Below are positions 19,524 to 27,533 of a stretch of DNA of 64,000 nt, in pieces. This DNA is from Mycolicibacterium peregrinum (GTDB lineage Bacteria; Actinomycetota; Actinomycetes; Mycobacteriales; Mycobacteriaceae). The position numbers and the translations under genes were made by a program. Location: NCBI RefSeq assembly GCF_001665785.1, contig NZ_LZSO01000008.1:248001-312000 (forward strand). Reading direction: 5' to 3'. The stretch's first letter is position 1, and the number at the start of each line of letters is the position of its first letter. A model generated the notes under the pieces. The model was given only the letters and a program-made list of their open reading frames with translations, searched no databases and was not told the origin of the DNA.

Positions 19524-20500
19524 CAGCTGCTCCCGTCCAGCAGACCCAACAGATCCCACTCCGTCTCGCAGACCCGACGGCCGATGGTCGCCAGCTCCAC
19601 CGATCGGGTCTGCCCGCTCAGATGGCGCTCGGCCTGATAGCGGCAGATCACGCCCCAGCGCAGGGTGGCGAGCACGAGCCACCAGCGGATCGCCGACCGG
19701 TCCAGCGTCTGCCCGCCGGCTTGCTCGTAGGCGCTCAGGAAGTTCTCGATGCTGCCCAGCCCACCGGCGCCGAGGTCGCCCGGCGCGCCGAACCGCCAGG
19801 CCCGGATGCAGAACCAGGCCAGGTCCTCGTACACCTCGCCGAGGTGCACCAACTCCCAGTCCAGTACTGCGGCCAGACCCGAGTCGTCCACGATCAGGTT
19901 GCCCATCCGGAAGTCGCCGTGCACCAGCCGCAGCGGTGACGCGTGCGGCCGGTTGGTTTCCAGCCAGCGAAAGGCCCATTCGAAAGTGGCGGTGGTGTCG
20001 CCCATTTCGTCGAGCTGCCCGCGCCACTGGGAAATCTGGTCCAGCTCGACGAGGCCGGCCAGCTCCGGCGGTTCGGCCCGGTGGATGGCGGCCAGTGCCT
20101 GCGCACACTGCGTGAGCAGCCGGGCTCGGCCGGCGTCGTCGAGCATGCGCTGAATGCGCCGCACGATGGTCTCGCCGCCGATGAAGTCACAGATCAGAAA
20201 GGGATCGCCCAGCGCGGCAACCGAATCGTCGGCGACCAGCACGTGGGGGACCGGCGCCCCGGCCGCGGCGGCCGCCCGTTGGGCACCGGCCTCCAGCTCC
20301 ATCCCGGCGTGGACCTCATCGGGTGCACCGGTGCGCAGGATCAGCGGACGCCGGGCCGAGTCGGTGACGGCATCGAAGGACCACGTCGTGCGGCTGGCCC
20401 CGCCGGTCAGCTCCCGCAGGTTCGCCACGCTCACCCCGTCGCCCAGCACCGGCGTGAGCACGTCGACGAGCCGGGGGGCGAGCCTGGCGGTCTCGCTCAC
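19520..20500 (-). CDS. APH-type phosphotransferase, probable 4-hydroxyacyl-CoA kinase
   Basis: A 326-residue aminoglycoside-phosphotransferase-fold kinase. It has the catalytic-loop HGDFRMGNL (H194, D196), the metal-binding LDWE (D215), and an N-terminal lobe starting with the LTGGASRTTW glycine-rich loop. This subfamily is fused to acyl-CoA dehydrogenase in animal ACAD10/ACAD11 and is encoded as LvaA next to an acyl-CoA dehydrogenase in Pseudomonas, where it phosphorylates 4-hydroxyacyl-CoA. Here its ATG overlaps the stop of an acyl-CoA dehydrogenase gene (ATGA) and its stop overlaps the DUF6285-like gene, so the same role is likely. It is not an antibiotic-resistance gene. Confidence 0.82.
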   Translation of the reverse strand: MSETARLAPRLVDVLTPVLGDGVSVANLRELTGGASRTTWSFDAVTDSARRPLILRTGAPDEVHAGMELEAGAQRAAAAAGAPVPHVLVADDSVAALGDPFLICDFIGGETIVRRIQRMLDDAGRARLLTQCAQALAAIHRAEPPELAGLVELDQISQWRGQLDEMGDTTATFEWAFRWLETNRPHASPLRLVHGDFRMGNLIVDDSGLAAVLDWELVHLGEVYEDLAWFCIRAWRFGAPGDLGAGGLGSIENFLSAYEQAGGQTLDRSAIRWWLVLATLRWGVICRYQAERHLSGQTRSVELATIGRRVCETEWDLLGLLDGSSW

Positions 20501-21741
20501 CGCTTGGCCTTGCCGAACCCGAACAGCCGCTGCGCGACTCGGCGCATCTGGATCTCCTCGGCGCCCTCGGTGATCCGGTAACGGCGGTGGTGGCGATAGA
20601 TGTGCTCGAACGGTTCGTGACGGCTGTAGCCGATGCCGCCGTGCACCTGCATGGCCCGGTCGGCGGCCTCACACACCAGACGATTGGCGCGGTAGTTGGC
20701 CATCGAGACCTTGTCGGACACCTCCATATGGTGGTTCTGGTCCAGTTGCGTTGCGGCATAACGGACGAGCAGCCTGACCATCTGTGCCTCGGTCTGCAAT
20801 TCCACCAGCGGCCACTGCACGGCCTGGTTCACCGCCAGCGGCTTGCCGAACACCATCCGCCGGTTGGCGTAGTCCACGGCACGGTCGATACAGAACTGGG
20901 CGGCGCCCAGGCTGCTGGCCGCCTGCCGAATCCGGTTCTCGTGCAGGAAGGTCTGACCGACCTCCAGCCCACGGTCGATCTCGCCGAGCACGGCGTCGGC
21001 GGGCACCCGCACGTTGTTCAGCTCGACCTCGCCGTGGTCGGTGGGCATGTTGAACGTCCACCAGTAGAACGGCACGGTGAATCCCGGTGCGTCGGTGGGC
21101 ACCAGGAACGCGCTGATCCCACGGGCTTGCCCGGGCTCGCCGGAGGTCCGGGCGAAGATCAGGTCGTGGGTGGCACGGTGCACCCCGGTGTTCCACCGTT
21201 TGCGGCCGTTGATGATCCAGTCATCCCCGTCTTGGACGGCCGTGGTCTCCAACCACGTGGCATCCGATCCGTGGTCAGGTTCGGTCAAGCCGAACGCCAT
21301 GGAACGCTTGCCGGTGAGCATCGCCTCGACCCAGTCCGCCTTCTGGGCCTCGGTGCCGAAGCGGTCCATCATGATCACCTGAGGGAAGTTCCCGACGATC
21401 GAGGACTCGTCCTGCAGGTCGTTGTGCAGCCCCAGACCCTTGTGCGCCAGATGTTCCCGGATTACCGCCATGTCCAGGTTGCTGCCGTCGCGCCCGCCGA
21501 AACGGGCGGGCAGCCCGTAGCGCAGCCAGCCTGCGGCGTCGGCCCGTCGCCGCATCTCGTCGAGCAGATCTTCCCAGGCTCTGGCCGGCACCCCGCCGTT
21601 CTCCCAATCGGTGCGGGCATACTCGCGGCGCTGATCGAAGTACTGTATGTGCTCGCGCTCGAGCGGCTTGATCTCAGCTTCGATGAACTCGTCCATCTCG
21701 GCAAGTACGTTTGAAAGGTGTTCGGGTAAAGCGAAATCCAC
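20497..21741 (-). CDS. Acyl-CoA dehydrogenase (ACAD10/11 or LvaC type)
   Basis: A 414-residue flavoprotein of the acyl-CoA dehydrogenase family. Recognisable parts are the FAD-contact segment AFGLTEPDHGSDATW, the middle beta domain with GRKRWNTGV, and the C-terminal helices with QVHGGIGYSRHEPFEHIYRHHRRYRITEG. Its length and its coupling to an APH-type kinase point to the subgroup that removes phosphate from 4-phosphoacyl-CoA rather than making ordinary enoyl-CoA. The exact substrate is not shown. It starts 20 bases after the TetR stop and overlaps the kinase start by four bases. Confidence 0.85.
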   Translation of the reverse strand: MDFALPEHLSNVLAEMDEFIEAEIKPLEREHIQYFDQRREYARTDWENGGVPARAWEDLLDEMRRRADAAGWLRYGLPARFGGRDGSNLDMAVIREHLAHKGLGLHNDLQDESSIVGNFPQVIMMDRFGTEAQKADWVEAMLTGKRSMAFGLTEPDHGSDATWLETTAVQDGDDWIINGRKRWNTGVHRATHDLIFARTSGEPGQARGISAFLVPTDAPGFTVPFYWWTFNMPTDHGEVELNNVRVPADAVLGEIDRGLEVGQTFLHENRIRQAASSLGAAQFCIDRAVDYANRRMVFGKPLAVNQAVQWPLVELQTEAQMVRLLVRYAATQLDQNHHMEVSDKVSMANYRANRLVCEAADRAMQVHGGIGYSRHEPFEHIYRHHRRYRITEGAEEIQMRRVAQRLFGFGKAKR

Positions 21742-21761
21742 TGAGATCTCTCCTTCTCGGA

Positions 21762-22373
21762 TCAGAAGCCGTACAGGGTTCTCTTCCAGATGGTGGACAG
21801 GGTGGTGATGGCCTCGGCGTCGCTGATCTGGATGCCGAGCCCGGAATGACCGACGAATACCGTGGTGAAGTTCTCGAACAGCAAGGCGATGGCCGCCGCG
21901 ACGTGTTCCGGTTGTAGGCCCTTGGCGTGGCCCTGGTCCTGCGCATGGTGCACCGAGGCGATGACGATGTCGATGCCGAACCGCCGGAACTTGTTCTGCA
22001 CATCGGCGAATCGTTCCTGGGTTGCGGCCAACTGGGCAACCGCGATCATGATGCCGATGTTCTGTTTGAAGATGTTCCAGTAGCCGGTGACCACCGTGGT
22101 GAAGAACTCGGTGTCTTCCGGAGAGTCCGGCAGGTGCAGATTCAGCCCGGACGGCTCGACGACGTCGTGCAGGAAGGATTCGGCCAGCGCTGCCAGCAGA
22201 TCCTCCTTGTCGGTGAAATACCGGTAGAACACCGCTGGACTCTTGCCCGCGGCCGAGGTGATATCGGACAGCGTGGTGCCGTGAAAACCGCTCTCGGCGA
22301 AGAGTTTCCGCGCGGCGAGCTCGATCGCCGATCGGGTTTGGCGGCCTTTGGTGCCCAGCTCGGCAGCGGTCAT
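21762..22373 (-). CDS. TetR-family regulator inside the catabolic operon
   Basis: A 203-residue TetR-type repressor. The N-terminal helix-turn-helix region spans about residues 10-55 (RSAIELAARKLFAESGFHGTTLSDITSAAGKSPAVFYRYF). The remaining residues form a ligand-binding domain with no recognisable motif. It lies seven bases after the HMG-CoA lyase-like gene and 20 bases before the acyl-CoA dehydrogenase gene, inside the operon it probably controls. The most likely operator seen is the short palindrome at 26825-26835 in front of the operon. The inducer is presumably an acyl-CoA of the pathway (inference). Confidence 0.85.
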   Translation of the reverse strand: MTAAELGTKGRQTRSAIELAARKLFAESGFHGTTLSDITSAAGKSPAVFYRYFTDKEDLLAALAESFLHDVVEPSGLNLHLPDSPEDTEFFTTVVTGYWNIFKQNIGIMIAVAQLAATQERFADVQNKFRRFGIDIVIASVHHAQDQGHAKGLQPEHVAAAIALLFENFTTVFVGHSGLGIQISDAEAITTLSTIWKRTLYGF

Positions 22374-22380
22374 CGGCGCC

Positions 22381-23283
22381 TCAGTTCAAGATCCGGTCGC
22401 CCGCGCGCAGCAGCGCGCTGGGTAGCTCGTGGCCCACGGCTTCCTGTGCGACACGCGCGGCGTCGATCGCGGCCGACAGGTTGACATCGACGGCGATGCC
22501 GCTGTCGCGCAACAGGTAGACCAGATCTTCGGTGGCGATGTTGCCGCTGGCGCCCGGCGCGAACGGGCAACCACCGAGTCCGCCGACCGAGGCGTCCAGG
22601 CGGGTGACCCCGGATTGCACGGCCGCGTACGCGCTGGCCAGTCCGGCGCCGCGGGTGTTGTGGAAGTGCGCACCCAGTGGCAGGTCGCCGATCAGCGGCC
22701 TGACCTGAGCGATCAGCGAGCTCACCCGACGCGGCGTGGTCGTGCCGATGGTGTCGGCGATGGCGATCCGGTTGGCGCCGAAACCTACTGCGGACGAAAC
22801 GATGTCGAGCACCCGTTGCGGATCGGTCGGACCGTCGAACGGGCAGTCCCAGGCGGTGGCGACGATGACCTCCACCGAGGTGTTGCTGTCTGCCGCGATG
22901 GCCACGATCTCGGCGATCTGAGCCGTGGCCGCGGCCGAGGTGCGTCCGACGTTGGCCTGGGAGTGGGCGTCGGAGGCGGACACCACGTACTCGATCGAGC
23001 CCAGCCCCGCGGCAATGGCCCGTTTGGCGCCGTTGGGGCTGGCGACCAGTGCGGAGAACTCGACGCCGGGGAATCTGTGCAGTTCCTCGGCGAGTTCGGC
23101 CGCGTCGGCCAGTGCGGGCACTTTCGAGGGTGAGACAAATGCCGTCGCCTCCACCTCACGTACCCCGGTGGCGACGATGGCCTCAAGGATCGCGACTTTG
23201 GCGGACAACGGAATCGGCGTCTCGATCTGCAGGCCGTCGCGCAGGCACACCTCGCGGATGTCGACCTTGTCGGGCAGGTTCAT
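22381..23283 (-). CDS. Hydroxymethylglutaryl-CoA lyase-like enzyme
   Basis: A 300-residue HMGL-like TIM-barrel aldolase/lyase. REVCLRDGLQIE at the N-terminus carries the metal-binding Asp and catalytic Arg, GAHFHNTRG the HxH metal ligands, and GGLGGCPFAPGASGN the conserved Cys loop of true HMG-CoA lyases. It would cleave a 3-hydroxy-3-methyl- or related acyl-CoA to acetyl-CoA plus a keto product. The start is the ATG at 23283; a longer frame reads back into the CoA-transferase gene. It follows that gene by one base and precedes the TetR gene, so it may process the product of the kinase/dehydrogenase pair. Confidence 0.88.
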   Translation of the reverse strand: MNLPDKVDIREVCLRDGLQIETPIPLSAKVAILEAIVATGVREVEATAFVSPSKVPALADAAELAEELHRFPGVEFSALVASPNGAKRAIAAGLGSIEYVVSASDAHSQANVGRTSAAATAQIAEIVAIAADSNTSVEVIVATAWDCPFDGPTDPQRVLDIVSSAVGFGANRIAIADTIGTTTPRRVSSLIAQVRPLIGDLPLGAHFHNTRGAGLASAYAAVQSGVTRLDASVGGLGGCPFAPGASGNIATEDLVYLLRDSGIAVDVNLSAAIDAARVAQEAVGHELPSALLRAGDRILN

Positions 23284-23284
23284 C

Positions 23285-24487
23285 TCACAGCACCCCCTCG
23301 GCGCGCAGGGTTTCCAGGTCTTGTGCACTGCGCCCGAGCAGGTCGCCGTACACCTCGTCGTTGTGTTGGCCGGGCCGAGCCGAACCGGCGTTGCGGATGG
23401 TGCCAGGTGACTCGGAGAGGACCGGGACGACGCCGGGGCCCTTGACGTTGCGCTGCACGCGCTCGTCCCAGTGGTCGGCGAGCATGCCGCGGGCCTGCAG
23501 TTGCGGGTCTTGCATGACCTCGGCGACGGTGTTGATCGGCCCGCTGATCACCCCGGCCTGTGACAGGGTGTCGATGATGTCGTCCGGCTGGCGTTTGGCT
23601 GCCCAATCACCGATGATCTTGTCCAGCTCATCCTGATTGCGGCCCCGGGCAACGTGATTGGAGAACCTGTCGTCGGTTGCCAGCTCCGGACTGCCCATCG
23701 CGGCGCACAACCGGCGGAATACGGTGTCCTGGTTGGCCGCGATCACCACCCAGCTGCCGTTGGCACTCTGGTAGATGTTCGACGGCGCGATGCCTTCCAG
23801 CCGGGTGCCCGACGGTCCGCGGACCACACCGCCGACGTCGTAGTCGGGAATGGTGGATTCCTGTACTGCCAGGCAGCTTTCGGTCAGCGCGGTGTCGACG
23901 ATCTGACCCTCACCGGTGACGGTCCGCCGGTACAGGGCAGCCAGCGCGCCCTGTGCGGCGAACATGCCGGCCAGGCTGTCGCCCAGTGACAGGGCCAGCC
24001 GCGGTGGGGGACCACCGGGGAACCCGTTCATGTGGCGCAGCCCGCTCGAGGCCTCGGCCACCGAGGCGTAACCGGCCTTGCCGGCATCGGGCCCCGTCTG
24101 CCCATACCCCGACACCCGCACCAGGATGATGCCCTTGTTGCGTTCTCGCAGAACGTCGTAGCCCAGATTCCACTTCTCCAGGGTGCCGGGCCGGAAGTTC
24201 TCCACGATGATGTCGGACCTCTCGACCAGGTCCAAAAAAAGCTCGCGGCCCTTGGCGGTGCGAAGGTCCAGGGTGACGGCCTTCTTGTTTCGGGCGTGCA
24301 CGGTCCAGAAGAAGTGGTGCCCGTCGAGCTCGGCCTGTCCCCAGGTGCGCAGCGGATCCGGGGTGGCCGGGAGTTCGATCTTGATGACCTCGGCGCCCAT
24401 GTCGCCCAGCAGCCTGCCGGCGAACGGGCCGGAGATCAGGGTGCCGAGTTCGATCACCCTGATGCCGTCCAGAGCTCCCGTCGTCAT
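23285..24487 (-). CDS. CaiB/BaiF-family CoA-transferase
   Basis: A 400-residue family III CoA-transferase. The N-terminal Rossmann-like segment is LDGIRVIELGTLISGPFAGRLL, followed by GAEVIKIELP and the nucleophile region LSLGDSLAGMFAAQGA, whose Asp forms the acyl anhydride. It would move CoA from a donor such as succinyl-CoA or acetyl-CoA to the free acid entering the pathway. The start is the ATG at 24487, overlapping the hydrolase stop as ATGA. Second in line after the hydrolase, it probably activates the substrate for the downstream lyase and dehydrogenase. Confidence 0.9.
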   Translation of the reverse strand: MTTGALDGIRVIELGTLISGPFAGRLLGDMGAEVIKIELPATPDPLRTWGQAELDGHHFFWTVHARNKKAVTLDLRTAKGRELFLDLVERSDIIVENFRPGTLEKWNLGYDVLRERNKGIILVRVSGYGQTGPDAGKAGYASVAEASSGLRHMNGFPGGPPPRLALSLGDSLAGMFAAQGALAALYRRTVTGEGQIVDTALTESCLAVQESTIPDYDVGGVVRGPSGTRLEGIAPSNIYQSANGSWVVIAANQDTVFRRLCAAMGSPELATDDRFSNHVARGRNQDELDKIIGDWAAKRQPDDIIDTLSQAGVISGPINTVAEVMQDPQLQARGMLADHWDERVQRNVKGPGVVPVLSESPGTIRNAGSARPGQHNDEVYGDLLGRSAQDLETLRAEGVL

Positions 24488-25686
24488 GCCGGATCCATCG
24501 AAAATCCGTGCCGGTGCAGCCAATCCGTGCAGAGCGCGACGGCCTGGCGCAGGGTGCCGCGCTGATCCGGGCCCGAGTAGTAATGGTTGGCGCCGGGGAT
24601 CTCGTGCATCTCCTTGTCGGGATGCCCGATCGCCTCAAAAAGTCGGCGGGTGTGGCTCGGAGTGCAGGCGTCATCGGCAAGGTTGCCGATCACCAGCGCG
24701 GGAACCGCGATATCCGGGCCGGCCTTGACAGCATCACCGTTGGCATCGTCATAACTCCACTGCGACAGCCAGCTGCGCAGTGTGCAGAAACGGGCCAGCC
24801 CGACCGGGCTCATGTTGACCACCTGGGGATCACCCAGATAGCACGTGCCGGGCTGACGATCGTTGGGATCGACGGTCGGGTCCAGCCAGCGCGGGTCGGC
24901 CATGGTGCCGTGCACGACGAACGCGAATTCGTCGTCGGGACGTCCCGCGTCCCTGAGTTCGGCGAGTTTTTCCTTGACCCACTTGGTGATCCGCCGGTTG
25001 CGGGCGATCTGGGCCTGGTGGTAACGCTCCAAGAACTCCGCCGTGTAAGGCGGCTGATTGGGGTTGTCCGGGTTGTAGAGATCCAGTTCGGGGTCGCGCT
25101 TGGAGGGATCGTTCTCGTCGAGGATGGATGCGTCCATCCATTCGGTCATGGTGCCGTGCCGGCTGATGTGGGCCGCGAGCAACATGATCCCATCGGCCGG
25201 GATCAAGCCCAGTTTCGTCAGATCGGGCCCGTCGCCGGAGGGGCTCGCCGTCACCGTCGGATTCTGTGCCTGCTGTTGGTAGAACACCGAAAGGGATCCG
25301 CCGCCGCTCCACCCGGCCAGCACCACCTTGTCGTATCCGAGTCGGTTCTTCGCGTCCTTGATGCACTCGCCCAGATCCTCGACCACCTTCTCCATCAGCA
25401 GGGCGGAGTCGGTGCCGCGGAACCGGCTGTTGCAGTAGATGACATGGTGCCCGGCACGGGCCAGCGCATTGATCATGGGCAGGTAGGCGCCGCCGCCGAT
25501 CGGGTGCATGAACACCAGCACAGTATCTGAGGGCTTCGACTTGGGCCGCAGCAGATAGCTCTCCAGCACCACGAGTTCGGCGACACCGCCGTACACGTCG
25601 CGCACCGACGAATTGTTCTGGTAGGCAACCAGATACGGAATGCGGTCGTACTCGTGCTTCACAGGTGCTTCGGTGGTTGCAGTCAT
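24484..25686 (-). CDS. Alpha/beta hydrolase
   Basis: A 400-residue alpha/beta hydrolase with the nucleophile elbow GWSGGG (S127) after the strand DKVVLAGWS, and an oxyanion-hole region FMHPIGGGAY near residue 60. A late Asp (LADDACTPSH) and His (IPGANHYYSG) complete a Ser-Asp-His triad. No signal peptide is visible. It starts two bases after the dioxygenase-like gene and overlaps the CoA-transferase gene by four bases. It may hydrolyse an ester or lactone to the acid used by the transferase; that step is inferred from order alone. Confidence 0.85.
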   Translation of the reverse strand: MTATTEAPVKHEYDRIPYLVAYQNNSSVRDVYGGVAELVVLESYLLRPKSKPSDTVLVFMHPIGGGAYLPMINALARAGHHVIYCNSRFRGTDSALLMEKVVEDLGECIKDAKNRLGYDKVVLAGWSGGGSLSVFYQQQAQNPTVTASPSGDGPDLTKLGLIPADGIMLLAAHISRHGTMTEWMDASILDENDPSKRDPELDLYNPDNPNQPPYTAEFLERYHQAQIARNRRITKWVKEKLAELRDAGRPDDEFAFVVHGTMADPRWLDPTVDPNDRQPGTCYLGDPQVVNMSPVGLARFCTLRSWLSQWSYDDANGDAVKAGPDIAVPALVIGNLADDACTPSHTRRLFEAIGHPDKEMHEIPGANHYYSGPDQRGTLRQAVALCTDWLHRHGFSMDPA

Positions 25687-25688
25687 GT

Positions 25689-26792
25689 CTAGTGTTGCCC
25701 CAGGTCGTTGGCGAGGATTTCGGCGGACGGGATGAGACGACGGCGGGTGTCGATGGCGATCACCGACCAGTCGACCCGGTCGTAGTCGTCGAACTTGCGG
25801 CGCGCGCGTTCCCGCGCCTTCTCGGGCGCCCCATGGTGAACGCCCTGCGGTGCATGGGAAACCAGGCCGGGCGGCATCGGGATGCCGTAGAGGGTTCCGC
25901 CGTGGAAGAACGCGATCTCGTCGTAGTCGACGTTGCGGTGGTACCAGGGGGTGCGCTCGGTGCCCGGCACGCTCTCGGCGGGTTTGGGCAGGAAGTTCAT
26001 CACGTACACACCGGTGGCCTGCATGAAGAGGTGCACCGTCGGTGGCAGGTGCACGCTCTCGGAGGTGATGACGGTGTAGTCCTCGATGTTGAAGGTGAAC
26101 GGGAAGTTGTCGCCCCGCCAGCCTTCCACGTCAAGGGGATTGTGTTGGTAGAACAGCGAAGTCGGACCGCCGTCATGAATGAGGCGCACCTCGTACTCGT
26201 CCCGCCCGTCATCGTCGATGGGTTGCGGTTCGGGGATGGTGACCTGTGCCGGATCGAAGGGGAAGTGGCGGCCCAGGGTGCCCGCAGGCGGGACCCGGAA
26301 ATCGTCGGTGGCCTGGATCATGAGGAAAGTACTCGCTCCGTCCTCTCCACTGTCGGGCACCTGGCGGAACGTGCAGGCCTTCGGGATGTAAACCCAGTCG
26401 CCCTCGCGGTAGCGCAGTGGACCGAACTCGGTTTCCAGCAGGCCGGAGCCCTTGTGCACGAACAGCAGCAGGTCGCCGTCGACGTAGCGGACGAAGAACG
26501 GCATTTCCTCACTACGCCGGCTCAGCAGCACCTGGCAGTCCGCGTTGGAGAACATCAGCAGCGGGCCGCCGTGCGCATCGGTGGCGTCGCCGGGCTTGAG
26601 CTCACTGGACAACACATCGGTGGGGCGCAAGGGGCCGACGGTGCGGTAGGCGGTGGGGTCATTGCGCCGGTACATGTTCGCGGTGCGGCCGACGAAGCCG
26701 CCGCGACCGAGTTCGTCGTCCTTGAGGCCGTCGAGGTCGGCATGTACCCGCTTCGGGGTCTTGCCTTTACGCAGGTGGACGAATGATTCCAT
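25689..26792 (-). CDS. Homogentisate 1,2-dioxygenase-like cupin
   Basis: A 367-residue double-cupin protein of the homogentisate dioxygenase family. The C-terminal iron-site region is recognisable: PWYHRNVDYDEIAFFHGG supplies a His and a Glu, and SHAPQGVHHG another His. In homogentisate dioxygenase the first His and the Glu are six residues apart (HRNxxxE); here they are seven apart, so the substrate may differ. No maleylacetoacetate isomerase or fumarylacetoacetase gene is near, which also argues against tyrosine breakdown. It is the first gene of the eight-gene operon and starts at the ATG at 26792. Confidence 0.8.
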   Translation of the reverse strand: MESFVHLRKGKTPKRVHADLDGLKDDELGRGGFVGRTANMYRRNDPTAYRTVGPLRPTDVLSSELKPGDATDAHGGPLLMFSNADCQVLLSRRSEEMPFFVRYVDGDLLLFVHKGSGLLETEFGPLRYREGDWVYIPKACTFRQVPDSGEDGASTFLMIQATDDFRVPPAGTLGRHFPFDPAQVTIPEPQPIDDDGRDEYEVRLIHDGGPTSLFYQHNPLDVEGWRGDNFPFTFNIEDYTVITSESVHLPPTVHLFMQATGVYVMNFLPKPAESVPGTERTPWYHRNVDYDEIAFFHGGTLYGIPMPPGLVSHAPQGVHHGAPEKARERARRKFDDYDRVDWSVIAIDTRRRLIPSAEILANDLGQH

Positions 26793-26824
26793 GCTCGACT
26801 CCTGAAGGTGCGGGGCAAAAACTG

Positions 26825-26835
26825 AAAGTGACTTT
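26825..26835. promoter_or_regulatory. Short palindrome before the catabolic operon
   Basis: AAAGTGACTTT is a perfect 5+1+5 palindrome 33 bases upstream of the first gene of the minus-strand operon. A second ACTTT follows directly (26836-26840). Its position fits an operator for the TetR protein encoded in the operon, but the arms are short and chance is not excluded. Confidence 0.35.
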
Positions 26836-26966
26836 ACTTTTCGTTACGACGCCTGACAAGGGGTGACGGGCAACGATCTGTGGCGTTTTGGGCCCGGCTC
26901 TCCGGGGTAGCCCTTGATGGGCGCCCGCGCCCGCTGCTGCCCGTCGGTGCCAACGAAAGGACTCGC

Positions 26967-27524
26967 ATGCGAAAGGAATTGGAAGGCCGCAGGGTGGGAA
27001 TCCTTGCCGCCGACGGTGTGGAGCGCATCGAACTCGAACAACCCCGCGCCGCGGTCGAGAACGAGGGCGGTCACGTCGAACTGTTGTCGCTCAAGGCCGG
27101 CGAAATCCAGGCCCGTGATCACGACCTCGAACCCGCAGGCACGTTTCCGGTGGACCGTACGGTCGCCGAGGCGAAGGTCGACCAGTTCGACGCGTTGATC
27201 CTGCCCGGGGGCACCGTGAACCCAGACAAGTTGAGGCTCGACAAGACCGCGGTGGCGTTCGTCCGCGATTTCGTGCAGTCGGGCAAGCCCGTCGCAGCGA
27301 TCTGCCACGGCCCGTGGACCCTCGTGGAGGCGGATGTGGTGCGCGGCCGCACACTGACCAGCTATCCGAGTATCCGCACGGATCTCGGCAACGCCGGGGC
27401 CACCGTGGTGGATCGGCAGGTGTGCGTCGACGGCAACCTGATCACCAGCCGCGCCCCCGGTGACCTGCCTGCGTTCTGTGAGGCGATCACCGAGGCCTTG
27501 GCGTGTAGCCCGGCCCAGACCTGA
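26967..27524 (+). CDS. DJ-1/PfpI-family protein (type 1 glutamine amidotransferase-like)
   Basis: A 185-residue PfpI/YhbO-type protein. The nucleophile elbow is AICHGPW with C113, preceded by the ALILPGGTVNPD loop. Members of this branch are described as stress proteins, proteases or deglycases, and the exact activity is debated. The ATG at 26967 follows GAAAGGA by six bases; a longer frame to 26880 has no ribosome-binding site. It is divergent from the catabolic operon and ends nine bases before the convergent flavin monooxygenase gene. Confidence 0.88.
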   Translation: MRKELEGRRVGILAADGVERIELEQPRAAVENEGGHVELLSLKAGEIQARDHDLEPAGTFPVDRTVAEAKVDQFDALILPGGTVNPDKLRLDKTAVAFVRDFVQSGKPVAAICHGPWTLVEADVVRGRTLTSYPSIRTDLGNAGATVVDRQVCVDGNLITSRAPGDLPAFCEAITEALACSPAQT

Positions 27525-27533
27525 GCGCACCCG

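Noticed and set aside
19520..20500. Aminoglycoside resistance gene
   Set aside because: The APH fold is shared by many kinases; coupling to an acyl-CoA dehydrogenase gene points to an acyl-CoA kinase.
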